Assembly: GCA_049999805.1 (NCBI GenBank)
Contig: JBNGIO010006235.1
Location: 194,794 to 230,657, forward strand
Origin: Folioceros fuciformis
Taxonomy: Eukaryota; Anthocerotophyta; Anthocerotopsida; Anthocerotales
Direction: 5' to 3'
Length of the DNA: 35,864 nucleotides
Shown: positions 1 through 9,275 of the stretch, piece by piece
How the letters are laid out: each line of letters begins with the position of its first letter
How positions within the stretch are numbered: the first letter of the stretch is position 1
Notes under the pieces: model-generated
Told to the model about the DNA's origin: nothing
Databases searched by the model: none
Seen by the model: the letters and a program-made list of their open reading frames with translations, nothing else
Made by a program: the position numbers and the translations under genes

Positions 1-5
1 CGACT

Positions 6-1335
6 ATGTCCCAGAGGATCCCTTCTCCCTGGACCGGGCGGCTTTTGCTCTGGCACTCTCCACTGCAATGCCGCTCCCTTCTCCAGCAGCACCTCAACCC
101 CCTTCAATTTGGCATCGCCACTCCAGGGGGCTGCGAGTCTGTGGTGCTAGGGGTGAAGGCTTGCCTTGATACCCACCCGGAGTGGGTGGTCTTACAGGTG
201 GATGTCGAGAATGCCTTCAATTCCATTGCCCGGAGCGTCATCTTTGAGGAGCTCAGGGATGCTGGCGGCGTCGTGGGGAGTCTTATACCGTTTGTCCGGT
301 GCTTCTACGGGGGGTCCTCCAACCTCTACTACCAGCACAGGACCGTCTCTTCAGGATTCACCGTCTCCGTCTTGGAATCGGCCACAGGTACCAGGCAAGG
401 CGACCCGCTAGGCGGTGCTCTCTTCGCCATTGCCCACTAGAGGGCCCTATCTAGGGCTGCCTCCTCCGCACGCGACTGTGTCTTCCCCTCGCTGGCAGAC
501 GATTCTCACATCCTCGGGCCTGGGAACAAAGTCAAGGAGGCCTTTGAGATCTTCTCTCACGAGCTTTCTTTGGTGGGCTTGAAGGTCAAGCTGCCCAAGT
601 GCCGCGTCTGGTCTCCGTCGGGGATCCTGCCTACTCTGCAGTTTCCTGCTGGGGAGATTGCTCCGGCTTTGGGACTGCGGATTCTAGGGGTACCCTTCGG
701 TCCCCCTGACTTCATCGGGAGCTTCCTAGACCAGGCCCTCGCAGAGGACGTCTCCCATGTTGAGGACCTCCCTTTGCTGGGGGATGCTCAGGTGGCCTTT
801 GGAATTCTGTCCTCCTGCTTCGCCAGGCGCCCTGGGTACCTCATCCGTACACTGCCTCCGTCTCCGGCCCTTTTGTCCCGGCTGCGGGGGTTTGATACGA
901 AGATTATGGATACTCTCGGGGACATCCTAGGCTCAGGGGCTTTTGAGTGCCCTGGGGGCGACCTGGCCCGCTGGCAAGCATCCCTGCCTTTGCAATTTGG
1001 AGGCGTTGGCCTGCTCTCATTGGAGGTCTCTTCCCCGGCGGCTTTCTTGGGGAGCTGGGCGCTCTCTTCCCCCGCCTTGGCTTCCCGCTTCATCCTCCAT
1101 GACAGGCCCTTTCTCGAGGATCTTGTATCAGGTGTGGAGGAGGGAACCTTCTCTCTCCAATCGTCCTTGAGGCAGGCCAGAGACATGTTATCAACGGATG
1201 CTCGGAAGGACTTCCCTCCTTTTTCCACATTTATCACTGATGGTTTTAGGGGGTTGCAGGCATCCCTACTGGAGAAGCAGCTCGGCCAGGCTTTTCAGTC
1301 TGTGTCCTCCAGGACCCGTCCATCTCCAAGTCCAC
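6..1335 (+). pseudogene. Reverse transcriptase part of the non-LTR element
   Basis: Frame 3 reads through the RT core. Motif A is seen as VLQVDVENAFN (about 189-221), motif B as TRQGDPLGGALF (about 390-425), and motif C as LADDSHIL (about 492-516). The aromatic residue normally before ADD is leucine here. A TAG at 438-440 interrupts the frame between motifs B and C, and the same frame then continues to about 1335 as the thumb and connector region. After that the coding sense moves to another frame. The preserved palm motifs and the GIATPGGCE segment just before motif A make the family assignment firm. The stop and frameshift make it a pseudogene. Confidence 0.82.
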
Positions 1336-2144
1336 TAGAGCGCGGCTCCGCTCTTGTTCTGGGAAGGGCGCAGGCGCTTGGCTAGTGGCTCGCCCATGCG
1401 TACGGGGATTTCACATTGCACCAACCACCTTCACTACTGCGATGTGTTTCCGTCTCGGCCTGCTCCAGCCTGTGGCCTCTTCGCTCCTTACCTGCGAGTG
1501 CCGATCTGCCCTTGATGACTCTGGTGTCCACCTTGCTCGTTGTCCCCACGGGGGTCATTGCATCGCCACTCACGATGCCATCCGTGATGTCATGTTTGCC
1601 ATGGCTCGCGAAAGTGGCTATATGGCCTGGAGGGAGCGGGGGTATGTATACTCTTCTTACAGGCCGTTCAATCAGGGCGGACCTGTACCTTGTCCGTGGC
1701 GATCAGGTTGTGGTGGCGGATGTAGTCGTTACTGACCCCACACGTGACACTACCTCCGCTCAGGGTCATCACCAACCGTCCAGGCTGGGCTGCTGCCCGT
1801 GCAGCGGCTCTCAAGTCCGCAAATACAGCAGGATGCAAGCGGGCCACCTCTTTATCCCGCTTGCGCTAGAAACGTATGGGGCAATGGCGGAGGGCTTTGA
1901 CAAATTCGTCAAGTCCTGTGCCAAAGCTTACCATGCGCGCAGGCATAGTGCAGGGCTGTCCCTCTCGTACTTCACAGCATATTTTCGACAGCGGGTTTCT
2001 ATTGCCCGTCAACGAGCGCTTTCAACGGCGATCCTCCACAAGGCAGCGACAGCGGGTGACACAGTTTCCTCTACCTCCGTGGTTTGCAGGCCGTTTATTC
2101 TTCCTGCATATCACATTGTGGGTGCAGTTGGTGACTTTAGGTAG
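1336..2144 (+). pseudogene. Zinc motif and restriction-like endonuclease part of the non-LTR element
   Basis: From about 1336 the coding frame is that of a 116-codon stretch ending at 1735. It contains CECRSALDDSGVHLARC, the C-C-H-C motif that precedes the endonuclease in R2-type elements. Near 1660-1680 a second frameshift moves the reading to another frame. That frame shows RADLYLVRGDQVVVADVVV, which fits the D...D core of a PD-(D/E)XK restriction-like endonuclease. It then continues through a helical C-terminus to a TAG near 2144. The fold is inferred from this short motif and its place after RT, not from a full alignment. Confidence 0.7.
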
Positions 2145-2260
2145 GGAGCTCAGTTGCTCCCCCTCACTTTGACCCCCGGGTCCCCTTTTGGTTGTCCCCT
2201 CCTAGATGGGCCCTTCCCATCGTTCTTTCACCTCAATAAATCACGTACATCTCATGTAGG

Positions 2261-3780
2261 GTAGGGAGCTCACTCAACGCACTCACCACAAGGCTTTGGC
2301 TTTTATCTGGTAGCAGTGCAACGAGTGGTGGTGTATGGATAGATGGATGCATATCCGCCCTCTTGCCCTGCGTGCACCACTTGTATAATATTTTTTTATT
2401 TTTTTATTTTATGGAGTGGGTGGACGAGCCAAGGCCAAGGCCAAGGCCAGCTGCCCCCCACCCCCACTACCCCCACTTTGGTTGTGCTGGTCAACAATTC
2501 AATTTTAATTTTGTGGACCCCTGGGAGTGACAATCCCCGCGGATGGATCCCTTGACCAATTCTTTCCAGACCCCCATCATGGGGCCATGTGGCCATGTGG
2601 TGGTACCAGGTGGGGCAGCCCGGCCCATCACGTCGCTTTCTTTGGATTCACTCCCTCCCCTAAATGGAGCTTGCTGCCTGGCCTGTGCAGGCAGCTCCAC
2701 TCACAGCTCACAGGCGGGGCGGGCACCTACATACAGTACAGTACCTTCTTCTGGTGCATGTACTGTACATATGCAGAAAAGGTGGTGAACCTGACGAGGC
2801 ACGCTCCCCCTTTCGCAACGGCAGGGCATCATTGCATTCCCTTTCCCTCACGGCATTCCCTGGATTCCTGTTGTGCCAAGGCCCTAAATTCTGTTCCGTT
2901 TTTTCTCCCACTTATGATCGTCGCGTGTACACGGCTAATGAATCGTTCACAGAAAATGAGAAAACGAAAACTACACCAAATTACAACAATCCAAGTCCAT
3001 GTCTAAAAATAAGAACAGGACAACAAAATACTACTCCTAATCATAATATTCAATTAAGGATAGGGCAGTAAATTAAATTGTCCAGGCAACAAAAATGTTA
3101 CATCTCCTTGTAACAATGCATCCAGTAAGGATCAATATCCTAAAAAAACAAAAAGTCAATGTTACTCCCACTGTTAGTGTTCAGCCGAGGATGGTGAATG
3201 GTCCAAGAAAAGGAAATACCCTCACCAGCAATTTCTTCGTTAGGATTTAGGGTCCCCTGATTTTCCAATGCGAAAAGACCGTCAGGAATAAGGAAATATC
3301 ACAACTCCAACGAGTAAAAGAAAATATCACGTTGTGGCAACTTATAATACTACGCTAAGTATGGAGGGCGATTGAGAACTATTGACATACGATAAAATAA
3401 ATCCATCCTTCATGAATGAATGGACGATCACTTAGAAAAGATCAAGATGATAAAATTATTTTATATTTCAAATTATGAGATACATTGATATCTACATTTT
3501 CTATCCATGAACAACTTCATGAGACTGAATCAATAATAAAAATATCCTTAAAATATCAACTTGCCTCGTTCCTCATCACTTGTGGCACTGTGCACCTTGT
3601 ACGCACATGGTTCCAGTGCATCTTTCATTCCACCACAAAACAAAACCAGCGTAGCGTTCGAAAAAAAAACTTGTCAGGTCAAATTGCACTGATTACACTG
3701 GAGAGGATCCGCCCTGCAGCCTGAAGACAAACCGATGAGCAAAAGACAGAGAAGTTCATGTCAGTACCGCATGCTTTTGC
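2261..3780. other. Intergenic stretch without a supported gene
   Basis: No reading frame here resembles a protein I recognise. The first part is GC-rich with short AAGGCC repeats near 2431-2450. From about 2930 to 3660 the DNA is clearly AT-rich, unlike its surroundings. A small inverted pair of GTAC-rich motifs lies at 2734-2769 and is listed separately. Confidence 0.6.
2734..2769. other. Inverted pair of doubled GTAC motifs
   Basis: GTAC occurs at 2736-2739, 2741-2744, 2760-2763 and 2765-2768. That is two doublets with 5-bp spacing, and they are inverted copies of each other, so the segment can form a short hairpin. GTAC is the core bound by SBP/SPL factors, including the copper-response regulators of green plants. 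A regulatory role is only a possibility, because no clear gene starts nearby. Confidence 0.3.
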
Positions 3781-4671
3781 TCAATTGCCAGGCAGGTGAA
3801 ACCAAAAGGATGTGGAGAGGCAGGCCAATGGGAGGCAAGGGCTCGTAGATAGGAGAGGTACCCCGGACACGATGCCGGCCCAGTCTGTCGGATCGGACAT
3901 GTTGGCGAGGGAAGTGATCACATTTGCCCAGCTTGACGGTCTAAGCACCTCGGATCCTTTCTTCTTGACGTAGTAGACGTAGAAGGTGTATGGCCCCTTG
4001 GACATCTTGGAGCGAGCGAACTCGTAGGTAGGCATCTTCCTCAAAACCTCGCTTCCGAACGCCCCCATAGGTACCGTATCAGGCCGCCCCACTACCACCT
4101 CATCCACATCCTCCCTATTGTTGCAGACCACAATGACGCACTTTTTCCCGCTGGTGCCGACACCCAGGGTCGCGACGTGATACACGTTCTGAATGAGCCT
4201 GCCCCGTGCGGACTGGGAGTAGGTCACGAGGCCGTGCTCCTTGTACTCCTTGCAGTGGAGGGGGTACGCCCGCTGCGCCACCTGCTTCCCGAAATCCAGC
4301 CCCTTCACCGTCTCCGCCGGCTGGAAACCGTTGGAAGCCCATATTTTCAGCAAACCGGATCCTTGTTCCTCGCCCCCAGTGGCCACGGCCTGCCCATTCC
4401 CATCAACGGGACCTTCAAAAACAAAGCGAACGCACTCAAGGCCGTTGGGGAAGCGCAGCCGGGTGAACTCCACCCTATTAGCCGTCTCACTCCCGTGCAC
4501 GTAGGGCGGGAACACCAACCCATTGGGATCGGGAGATAGTCCCAAGTGGCGCACCATAGCCTGGAGCGGTCCCATGTTAGCTTGTGACTGCATCGCCATG
4601 GGAAAGGGCGGATCCTGAGCACCGACATCCTGCGCACCGTCGCGGACTCGCTGCCTTCCGGAGTAACTCAT
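3781..4671 (-). CDS. Uncharacterised 296-residue protein
   Basis: An uninterrupted reading frame of 297 codons runs on the minus strand. I start it at the ATG at 4671 (MSYSGRQ) rather than ten codons upstream, because the upstream residues are cysteine and tryptophan rich and unlike a normal N-terminus. The protein is globular in composition, with alternating hydrophobic strands such as KKCVIVVCNN and YTFYVYYVKKKG. It has no signal peptide, membrane helix or motif that I can name. The last 25 residues look less protein-like, so a splice before the stop is possible. It lies 120 bp after another minus-strand coding stretch (4793-5095), and the two could be exons of one gene. Function unknown. 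Confidence 0.5.
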   Translation of the reverse strand: MSYSGRQRVRDGAQDVGAQDPPFPMAMQSQANMGPLQAMVRHLGLSPDPNGLVFPPYVHGSETANRVEFTRLRFPNGLECVRFVFEGPVDGNGQAVATGGEEQGSGLLKIWASNGFQPAETVKGLDFGKQVAQRAYPLHCKEYKEHGLVTYSQSARGRLIQNVYHVATLGVGTSGKKCVIVVCNNREDVDEVVVGRPDTVPMGAFGSEVLRKMPTYEFARSKMSKGPYTFYVYYVKKKGSEVLRPSSWANVITSLANMSDPTDWAGIVSGVPLLSTSPCLPLACLSTSFWFHLPGN

Positions 4672-4792
4672 GACACACCTCCAGCTCCAGCAAACCGTCA
4701 ATCCGCTTCTATCAGCTGCAGGCGCGGCTTCTCTTCCTTAGGAGGGGCCTTCAAAGCAGCTCTGTCCGGTGTGCAGTGTGCAGTGCATGTTC

Positions 4793-5095
4793 TCAACATG
4801 TTCCACAACAGGTTTGAATTTCTTCACAATACCGGCCAATGCGTCGCAATGCTTGTGACACTGTGCCGCATTCTTTACCTCCTTTTATCAACTGATCCAA
4901 AAGCATACCAACAGTGTAGGGAACGAGACCTCCTGGATCTGCCATAGCCCCCCAGCAGACCTCTGGAAGACCGAGTGCAACGCTAGCAACAGTCTTGTCC
5001 AAGCTAAGTGCACGGTACAGTATGAGCTCACCCAACTCATGATCGCCATCGTCGTCCTGATCCACAGCCACCCTGATAGTGAGCTCTACAGTATT
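4793..5095 (-). CDS. Uncharacterised coding fragment, probable exon
   Basis: An open stretch of about 100 codons ends at a TGA at 4793-4795. It contains a strand-like VELTIRVAVDQDDDGD segment followed by helical sequence ending in LLDQLIKGGKECG and SQALRRIGRYCEEIQ. The composition looks like real protein, but there is no in-frame ATG near its 5' side. A possible splice acceptor (TACTGTAG) lies near 5082. PPR-1 begins about 95 bp further along on the opposite strand, so the rest of this gene may have been lost. The C-terminal helices faintly recall a death-fold domain, but I would not assign one. It may belong with the 296-residue frame downstream. Confidence 0.4.
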   Translation of the reverse strand, partial: NTVELTIRVAVDQDDDGDHELGELILYRALSLDKTVASVALGLPEVCWGAMADPGGLVPYTVGMLLDQLIKGGKECGTVSQALRRIGRYCEEIQTCCGTC

Positions 5096-5189
5096 TCAGA
5101 TTTCGTACACAGTACAACGAGTGGACCGGACTGATTGCCGAACCACTGCCTTTTGCAGAGTTCTATATTGCAGATTCGCATTACCATAC

Positions 5190-6624
5190 CTAGCGCACGT
5201 GGAGGCAGGCTGGAGGAGGCTAAGGATGTGCTCACCAGAGTGGAGGGCCTCGTTTTGGCTGACCATGTTACATTTGCCTGCCTTTTAAAGGCCTGTGCAA
5301 GGACTGGGGACTTACAGAATGGCAGCCATTTGCACTTACAGATTGCTGAAAGACAATCTAGTGTTGGGCACCTGCCTCGTTGACATGTATGCAAAATGTG
5401 GTCAAATGGAAGATGCACGCCGTGTTTTTGACAGCTTGGCCACCAAGAACGTGGTGACACGGACGGCCCTGTGTGCTGGGTATGCACGGCAAGGGCTCGA
5501 CCAAGAGGCCCTTGTCGTGTATGGACAAATGGAGGAGGAGGGGCTCATCCTGGCTGACCATGTAACATTCGCTTGCCTTCTCAAGGCCTGTGCAAGCACT
5601 GGTGCCTTACAGAAGGGCAAGCAGCTGCACTCGCAGATTGTGGAAAGAGGACTGCTGGATAACGTGGTGTTGGGCACCTGCCTGGTGGTCATGTACGCAA
5701 AATGTGGTGAAGTAGAAGATGCATGCCACATTTTTGACAGCATGAAAACAAAGAATGTGGTGACATGGAATGCCCTGATATCTGAGTATGGTAGTCTGTG
5801 ATGATGGTCAGAGAGCTGTAGCTTGTTTTCAGGACATGTTAGATGCGGGTATCCAATATGATGGTGGTACTTTCACTTGCCTTCTATCAGCATGCAGTCA
5901 TGAGGGACTTGTGCAGGAGGGTCTCAAACACTTTGATTCCATGGCTGAAGAGCATGGCATCCAACCCACTATTGAGCATTACACCTGCATGGTCGATCTT
6001 CTTGGGCGTGCAGGCCAGTTAGGTGAGGCTGAGAGCTTGCTAGTGTCATGTGAGGGCCAAAGTAATGTTGTGGTCTTGACGTCCTTGTTGAATGCGTGCA
6101 AAAATCACGGGGACAGAGAGAGGGCGATGTGGTGTTTTTGGAAGCATTGTCAGGTTGGACCCCCACGAGGCGCCTGCGTATGTGTTCATGGCCAATGCTT
6201 ACGCAGATGCAGGCAGGTGGACCGATGTACACAGAGTCGAAACACAGAGACACATAGCAGGAGCTCACAAGAAACCTGCGGTGGCGACCGTTGAGATGAA
6301 TAAGCAGGTACATAAGTTCCTGGTGGGAGAAAGGAGGGAGGCCTCATATTGCCCTTAAGGTAGAGAGCTCGAATGCACGGCTGAAGCTGGAAGGGGGCCA
6401 TGTACCTCACACAAAATTGGTGTTGAAGCCAGTTTCTGAGACGGAGAAGGAAGATGCGCCTTGTGGGCATGCTGAGAAGCTTGCCCTGGCGTTTGGTCTG
6501 TTGAAGACTCCGAGTGCGACCCCTCTGGTGGTAACGAAGAATCTACGGATGTGCAGTGACTGCCACAGTTCCACAGAGATCATGTCAAGGCTCATGTCAA
6601 GATCATGTCATGCCAACAACCCAT
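5190..6624 (+). pseudogene. PPR-1: decayed PLS-class PPR protein with E and truncated DYW domains
   Basis: PPR-DYW proteins bind organelle transcripts and edit C to U. Intact PPR motifs are visible, for example ADHVTFACLLKAC, LVDMYAKCGQMEDARRVFDS and IEHYTCMVDLLGRAGQL. They are followed by an E region (about 6140-6330) and the start of a DYW deaminase (6440-6590) with HAEKLALAFGL and CSDCHSS. The coding sense changes frame near 5300, 5790, 6130 and 6400, so no continuous protein can be made. The copy begins inside the N-terminal repeats at sequence shared with PPR-3, and about half a repeat is missing after TRV. The deaminase stops right after EIMSRL, so the distal zinc ligands and the DYW end are absent. 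It has no introns and is very close to PPR-2. Confidence 0.88.
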
Positions 6625-8619
6625 AAACAACAATACTATGCAATGAAGCTCCCTTAACAACTCTTTCCTTAAACTCGACCCTAATCAAAAGCCCTTTCTT
6701 GTATGATTTATGCAGATGCGAATGAGAAACCGTCTGTATGTCATTCGACACTCTCTTATGCTGCCGAAGCTCTCTACTTCTCTCTGGAGCGGCTTTGAGC
6801 ACCCACAAATCTCTACCCTACCCGGGCACAAGAGGAAACATCAGGGCTCAATTTCAGGAGCTGCACCCTTCAAACTTGAGCTTTAGGGGCTCCTTGCAGC
6901 CCTTCAAACTTGAGCTACGTTACGTCCAGCCGCGCTTCTTCAGGAAGTTCAAGCATGCAAATCGTAAAAGCTAAACACTATGTCATACACCCCTTGAGGC
7001 TTGCGGGCTTGCAAGTCTAGCCAGCCACACACACTACGCGCCTCATTTGTGCGTGGCAAACAAGGAGAGGAAAACCACATCCGGTCGAAATGGTCCTGTT
7101 ATGGACAAGCTCTCGTCCTCTCCGATTTCAGCCTGTCTGGAACACAGGAGCAGAGATTGTCTGCTGGACATGGTAGGTCGTAGAAGAGAAATCCTTCTGC
7201 ACCTCTTCATTTGCGCATGATGCCATTGGCAATGCCCCGCTCATGGACTCATATGATATGTTCCTCAGTGGAGGGGTCAGGCATCTGGTTGGCGTGGTGG
7301 CAGTGCAAGACAGGCCAGGACGAATGGGCCGTTCTGTTGGAAGGCTGGCATCGGATGATGTTCGACATCTCTGCCCTACAACACCTCGACTCACAACACT
7401 GTGCCTTTGGCCCGGTACAAACTGGACATAACTCACACGGAAAGAGAAGTTGGCCAAGTTGTGTCACTTCTGCAGCCAGCCAGCGAGGGATGAGGATCTG
7501 CATCTCGGAGGCAACGCCTTACTATTCACCAAGCCGAAACGAGTCGCACAGCCTGGCTAATGAAACATCTGTCTACCAACACCGACACACGCCCCGTTCA
7601 CAATTCCACTTGACATCCCATCCTGAAGAATCCCGACAAGAACAAACTTACTTGAAATCAACCTGTGGATTAGGCAACTCGAGATTCATCGACGAGAATT
7701 TGCTCGAAATCTGCTTTTGGAGTTCTAGCCGTTACCCACGATAGCTCCACAAACCGAAACAGACCCAACACGGCACACAGCAGGTCGGTCTACTATTTCT
7801 TGAATCTGAACCGACCGAGAGATGTCAGATATGTCACTACAAGCAGCTCACGGTACAATGCAACACCATTTTCCACATGCGGTCGGTCTGGAGCTTGCCT
7901 TGCACACACACGTTTCGTCCGTGACCGCGAACTTTCATAGCCGCTGCTGATGGGAACAACAATATTATGTTGCCTACTGTTTTGTGAAGAGAACCGGGGC
8001 TTTATTCGAAAGGGAGCGACAAGGCCGTGCTCCAAACCAGGATACAGGACGCCGAGAAGACCGAACCCGAATCACTGGACAAGGCCCCTTCATGTGCTAC
8101 CAACCGTAATCCAGTTATCACAAGCCGTGAGCTACAGCTCCGTTCTGTCTGGTGCCACTGTGACATGAAGGCAGAGGCTACAGACGCGATTCCAGAGAGG
8201 CACATCCTGCCCCAGCTTTTGGCTGGTCGGGAAGGGAAGATGGGGCATACATCCTCACGCCGGTGTACAGAACATTGTAAAAACCAGAAGACCCCAAACT
8301 TGAACTTTGCCTCTTGAAACCAAGAGCTCCTAGCTGTGTACAAACACAGCACCTTCTTCCCTCCCTACACATAGCCTCCATGACCCATCATCTGTTCATC
8401 CACACAAGGTCCCTGTGAGAGGGTCTCTCTTGCCAAACAGGAATTAAGTAATGCATAGAAAGGGAGAAGTGAGAAGATCCTATTACAAGCAGTTCGATAC
8501 ACCAACAAACAGACAGTATGTAGCTAGAGACGATACCTGACACTTGATGGAAGGCATCACAGGCCCTGACCACCCGCTACTCACGCTAGCCAACCAGGCA
8601 TGTGTAGCGAATGGAATGG
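6625..8619. other. Long stretch without a supported gene, with one dispersed repeat
   Basis: Apart from the dispersed repeat at 6790-7016, I see no coding region I can support in these 2 kb. Several reading frames of 60-180 codons exist on both strands (the longest 7211-7744, plus), but none shows motifs or a convincing composition. The part from 8380 to 8619 lies just behind the caspase stop codon and may hold its 3' untranslated region. Confidence 0.5.
6790..7016. repeat. Dispersed repeat D2, copy 1
   Basis: This segment shares long identical blocks with 12313-12490, including GGCACAAGAGGAAACATCAGGG, the segment around CACCCTTCAAACTTGAGC, and a shared end around AAAGCTAAACACTATGTC followed by CTTGCAAG. 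The two copies are in the same orientation and differ by indels. No terminal inverted repeats or coding capacity are evident. Copy 2 sits directly behind a decayed caspase-like fragment. Confidence 0.75.
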
Positions 8620-9270
8620 TTAAGACCAGTATAGCTTTCCAGTAATTGTGGTGACGACCTGGGGCCACTGCACTTCCTCCATGTTCGTGACCTCATTAAT
8701 CACTCTTGTAAGAATGCTCAACACATCTTCTGTTTGAGAGTGCTCAATGATGGCTTTCATGAAAGCTATGATGACGTTTGTGCCTTCCTTCACATCTCTC
8801 AAAGATATATCTCCAGGACTGGTGGAGAAAACGGTTAGGAAGTCTTTCACAGAAGACAGGAGTCGAACTCTCTTGCTGACTTGGCTTCCCTCAACGTCTG
8901 ACACATTGGCTTTGCTGCTGGTGGCAGGGTTGGCGGTGCTTGACCCCTGCGATTTCATGCTTTTCAGAAGATTGCCAGTGCCTCGACAAGCATTTACGAC
9001 AAGCACCTTAGGCTTGTTTGCCAAATATTTGCATTCAGCGATGGGCTTCAAAATATCATCTTCAACATAAAGCTTCTCGGCCTTGTCTTTTTCCCCTAAG
9101 AGCACGTACTCTCTTCCGTCTTCATCAGTCCCACCATGGGCGTTCATGCAAAACAGAAAGCAGTCGTCCTCTGCTAGGAAAGGGACTTCGGGCTTCACAG
9201 GCCGTCGCCCGTCCAGGAGAAGCAAAGCCCTGTAAGCGCTTTGAGTATCATGGCATGCCAAGGTTTCCCT
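8620..9270 (-). CDS. Caspase-type cysteine protease (C14), C-terminal exon with most of p20 and all of p10
   Basis: The minus strand encodes a caspase fold that ends at a TAA at 8620-8622. Visible in order are a strand FLFCMNAHGG with the catalytic histidine (codon 9136-9138), the segment YLANKPKVLVVNACRG with the catalytic cysteine (codon 8986-8988), a serine- and lysine-rich linker of about 45 residues, and a p10 part with FSTSPGDISLRD, LSILTRVINEV and a final TITGKLYW. The ACRG nucleophile box, and an arginine where animal caspases carry their S1 aspartate-binding arginine, point to an aspartate-specific caspase rather than a plant metacaspase, which has a DSCHSG-type box and a different S1 pocket. 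The N-terminal third of p20 is not seen. Either an upstream exon is missing (candidate acceptor at 9230-9231) or the gene was cut by PPR-2, which starts at about 9276 on the other strand. No stop or frameshift interrupts the visible part. Confidence 0.8.
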   Translation of the reverse strand, partial: RETLACHDTQSAYRALLLLDGRRPVKPEVPFLAEDDCFLFCMNAHGGTDEDGREYVLLGEKDKAEKLYVEDDILKPIAECKYLANKPKVLVVNACRGTGNLLKSMKSQGSSTANPATSSKANVSDVEGSQVSKRVRLLSSVKDFLTVFSTSPGDISLRDVKEGTNVIIAFMKAIIEHSQTEDVLSILTRVINEVTNMEEVQWPQVVTTITGKLYWS

Positions 9271-9275
9271 GATGA

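Larger units (their letters stand above)
1..2260 (+). mobile_element. Decayed non-LTR retrotransposon with RLE-type endonuclease (R2-like architecture)
   Basis: The segment reads as one decayed element: reverse transcriptase, then a thumb and linker region, then a C-x-C-x9-H-x3-C zinc motif (about 1493-1545), then a restriction-like endonuclease. This domain order is that of early-branching, target-primed retrotransposons (R2, CRE, NeSL, Utopia and similar clades). APE-type LINEs carry their endonuclease at the N-terminus instead. The 5' end lies outside the window. A polyadenylation-like AATAAA sits at 2235-2240, and the 3' boundary near 2260 is a guess. The motif GGTAGGGAGCTCA occurs at the end of the ORF (about 2139) and again near 2262. 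One in-frame stop and at least two frameshifts show this copy is inactive. The clade cannot be fixed by eye. Confidence 0.8.

Noticed and set aside
788-1237. 149-codon open frame on the minus strand
   Set aside because: It is the antisense shadow of the reverse transcriptase thumb region and has no protein motif of its own.
4793-5095. Death-fold (CARD-like) domain
   Set aside because: Only a vague helix pattern near the C-terminus. No diagnostic residues, so not claimed.
7211-7744. 177-codon plus-strand frame
   Set aside because: No motif, mixed composition, and overlapping frames of equal quality on both strands.
8620-9270. Reading the caspase block as a metacaspase
   Set aside because: The nucleophile box is ACRG rather than DSCHSG, and the p10 part has an arginine in the caspase S1 position.
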